Of a DNA stretch of 64,000 nt, positions 63,936 to 64,000 are shown piece after piece. Under the pieces are notes generated by a model. The model saw nothing but the letters and a program-made list of their open reading frames with translations. It did not search any database and had not been told where the DNA came from. Every line of letters begins with the position of its first letter. Position 1 is the stretch's first letter. Origin of the DNA: UBA1858 sp964636225 (GTDB lineage: Bacteria; Pseudomonadota; Gammaproteobacteria; UBA4575); NCBI GenBank assembly GCA_964636225.1, contig CAZWQM010000007.1, forward strand, positions 23,275 to 87,274. Direction: 5' to 3'. The position numbers and the translations under genes are program-made.

Positions 63936-63968
63936 GGAGCACCGCAGCGAGACCGGCTGTGGTGTTCC
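63936..63968 (+). ncRNA. Structured RNA hairpin at right edge (possible leader)
   Basis: GGAGCACCGCAG pairs with CTGTGGTGTTCC around the loop CGAGACCGG: twelve consecutive pairs, two of them G-U. The G-U pairs exist only in the plus-strand RNA, so the structure favours that strand. No known riboswitch or RNA family is recognised and the downstream gene is out of view. Confidence 0.4.
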
Positions 63969-64000
63969 ACTGTAGATGATCCTCATATAAACCAATTGGT

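Larger units (their letters stand above)
63707..64000. other. Intergenic edge with terminator and RNA hairpin
   Basis: No ORF of note is seen. Between the MATE stop and the terminator lie about 170 bases that could be a 3' tail or a small RNA. After the terminator is a long hairpin (63936-63968) that probably belongs to a leader of a gene beyond the window. No tRNA cloverleaf was recognised. Confidence 0.5.

Overview
The window is a compact stretch of chromosome that looks gammaproteobacterial. The evidence is the gene order (fis next to dusB and purH, prmA-accC-accB-aroQ, fxsA-groES-groEL, ftsY-ftsE-ftsX beside rpoH) and the protein types (Fis, RpoH, AmpD, Bpt, gammaproteobacterial-type GshA). 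Base composition is moderately AT-rich by eye. I cannot name a genus. No rRNA, tRNA, CRISPR array or intact mobile element was recognised. Almost every gene is a chromosomal housekeeping or physiological gene.

Layout. 1-6214: aa3-type cytochrome c oxidase and its assembly line (ctaD end, a 36-residue membrane peptide, ctaG, ctaE, a DUF2909 protein on the other strand, surf1, an SCO-like protein, ctaA, ctaB). 6211-7136: rpoH with a perfect CIRCE operator upstream. 7531-10289: a small Nu1-like protein and ftsX-ftsE-ftsY. 10407-16120: two M16 peptidases, rsmD, coaD, a ferredoxin and ggt. 16117-20987: a minus-strand run of a Gld-type ABC system, a chorismatase-like protein and mutM. 21022-24727: an oxoprolinase-type protein, a fatty acid desaturase, rpmG and rpmB. 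24862-33666: folB, folK, pteridine reductase, a MidA-type methyltransferase, uppP, cca, a lipoprotein peptidase, an NDUFA9-like protein, trxA and rho. 33684-45412: a long minus-strand series from cutA to purD. 45502-48163: fxsA and the CIRCE-controlled groESL operon. 48272-51463: ampD, bpt and gshA. 51478-53787: a short region of decayed genes around an intact rhodanese. 53802-64000: an RND efflux pair, an ArsS-like radical SAM protein beside a VTT-flavin reductase fusion, an FAH-family enzyme and a MATE transporter.

How the parts fit. The oxidase block contains the structural subunits plus heme A synthesis and copper-insertion factors. rpoH and groESL both carry exact CIRCE operators, so an HrcA repressor encoded elsewhere probably controls the chaperonin directly and the heat-shock sigma factor at the same time. 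The pterin genes (folB, folK, PTR1-like reductase) form a folate group.

Most notable: (1) CIRCE in front of rpoH; (2) three neighbouring genes (DUF4124, PPK2, DUF4332) broken by frameshifts in 7-base homopolymers and by in-frame stops of all three kinds; (3) a FkbO/Hyg5/XanB2-like chorismatase co-directional with a Gld-type ABC transporter; (4) an ArsS-like protein next to a membrane-anchored flavin disulfide reductase; (5) a long G-U-tolerant RNA hairpin at the right edge.
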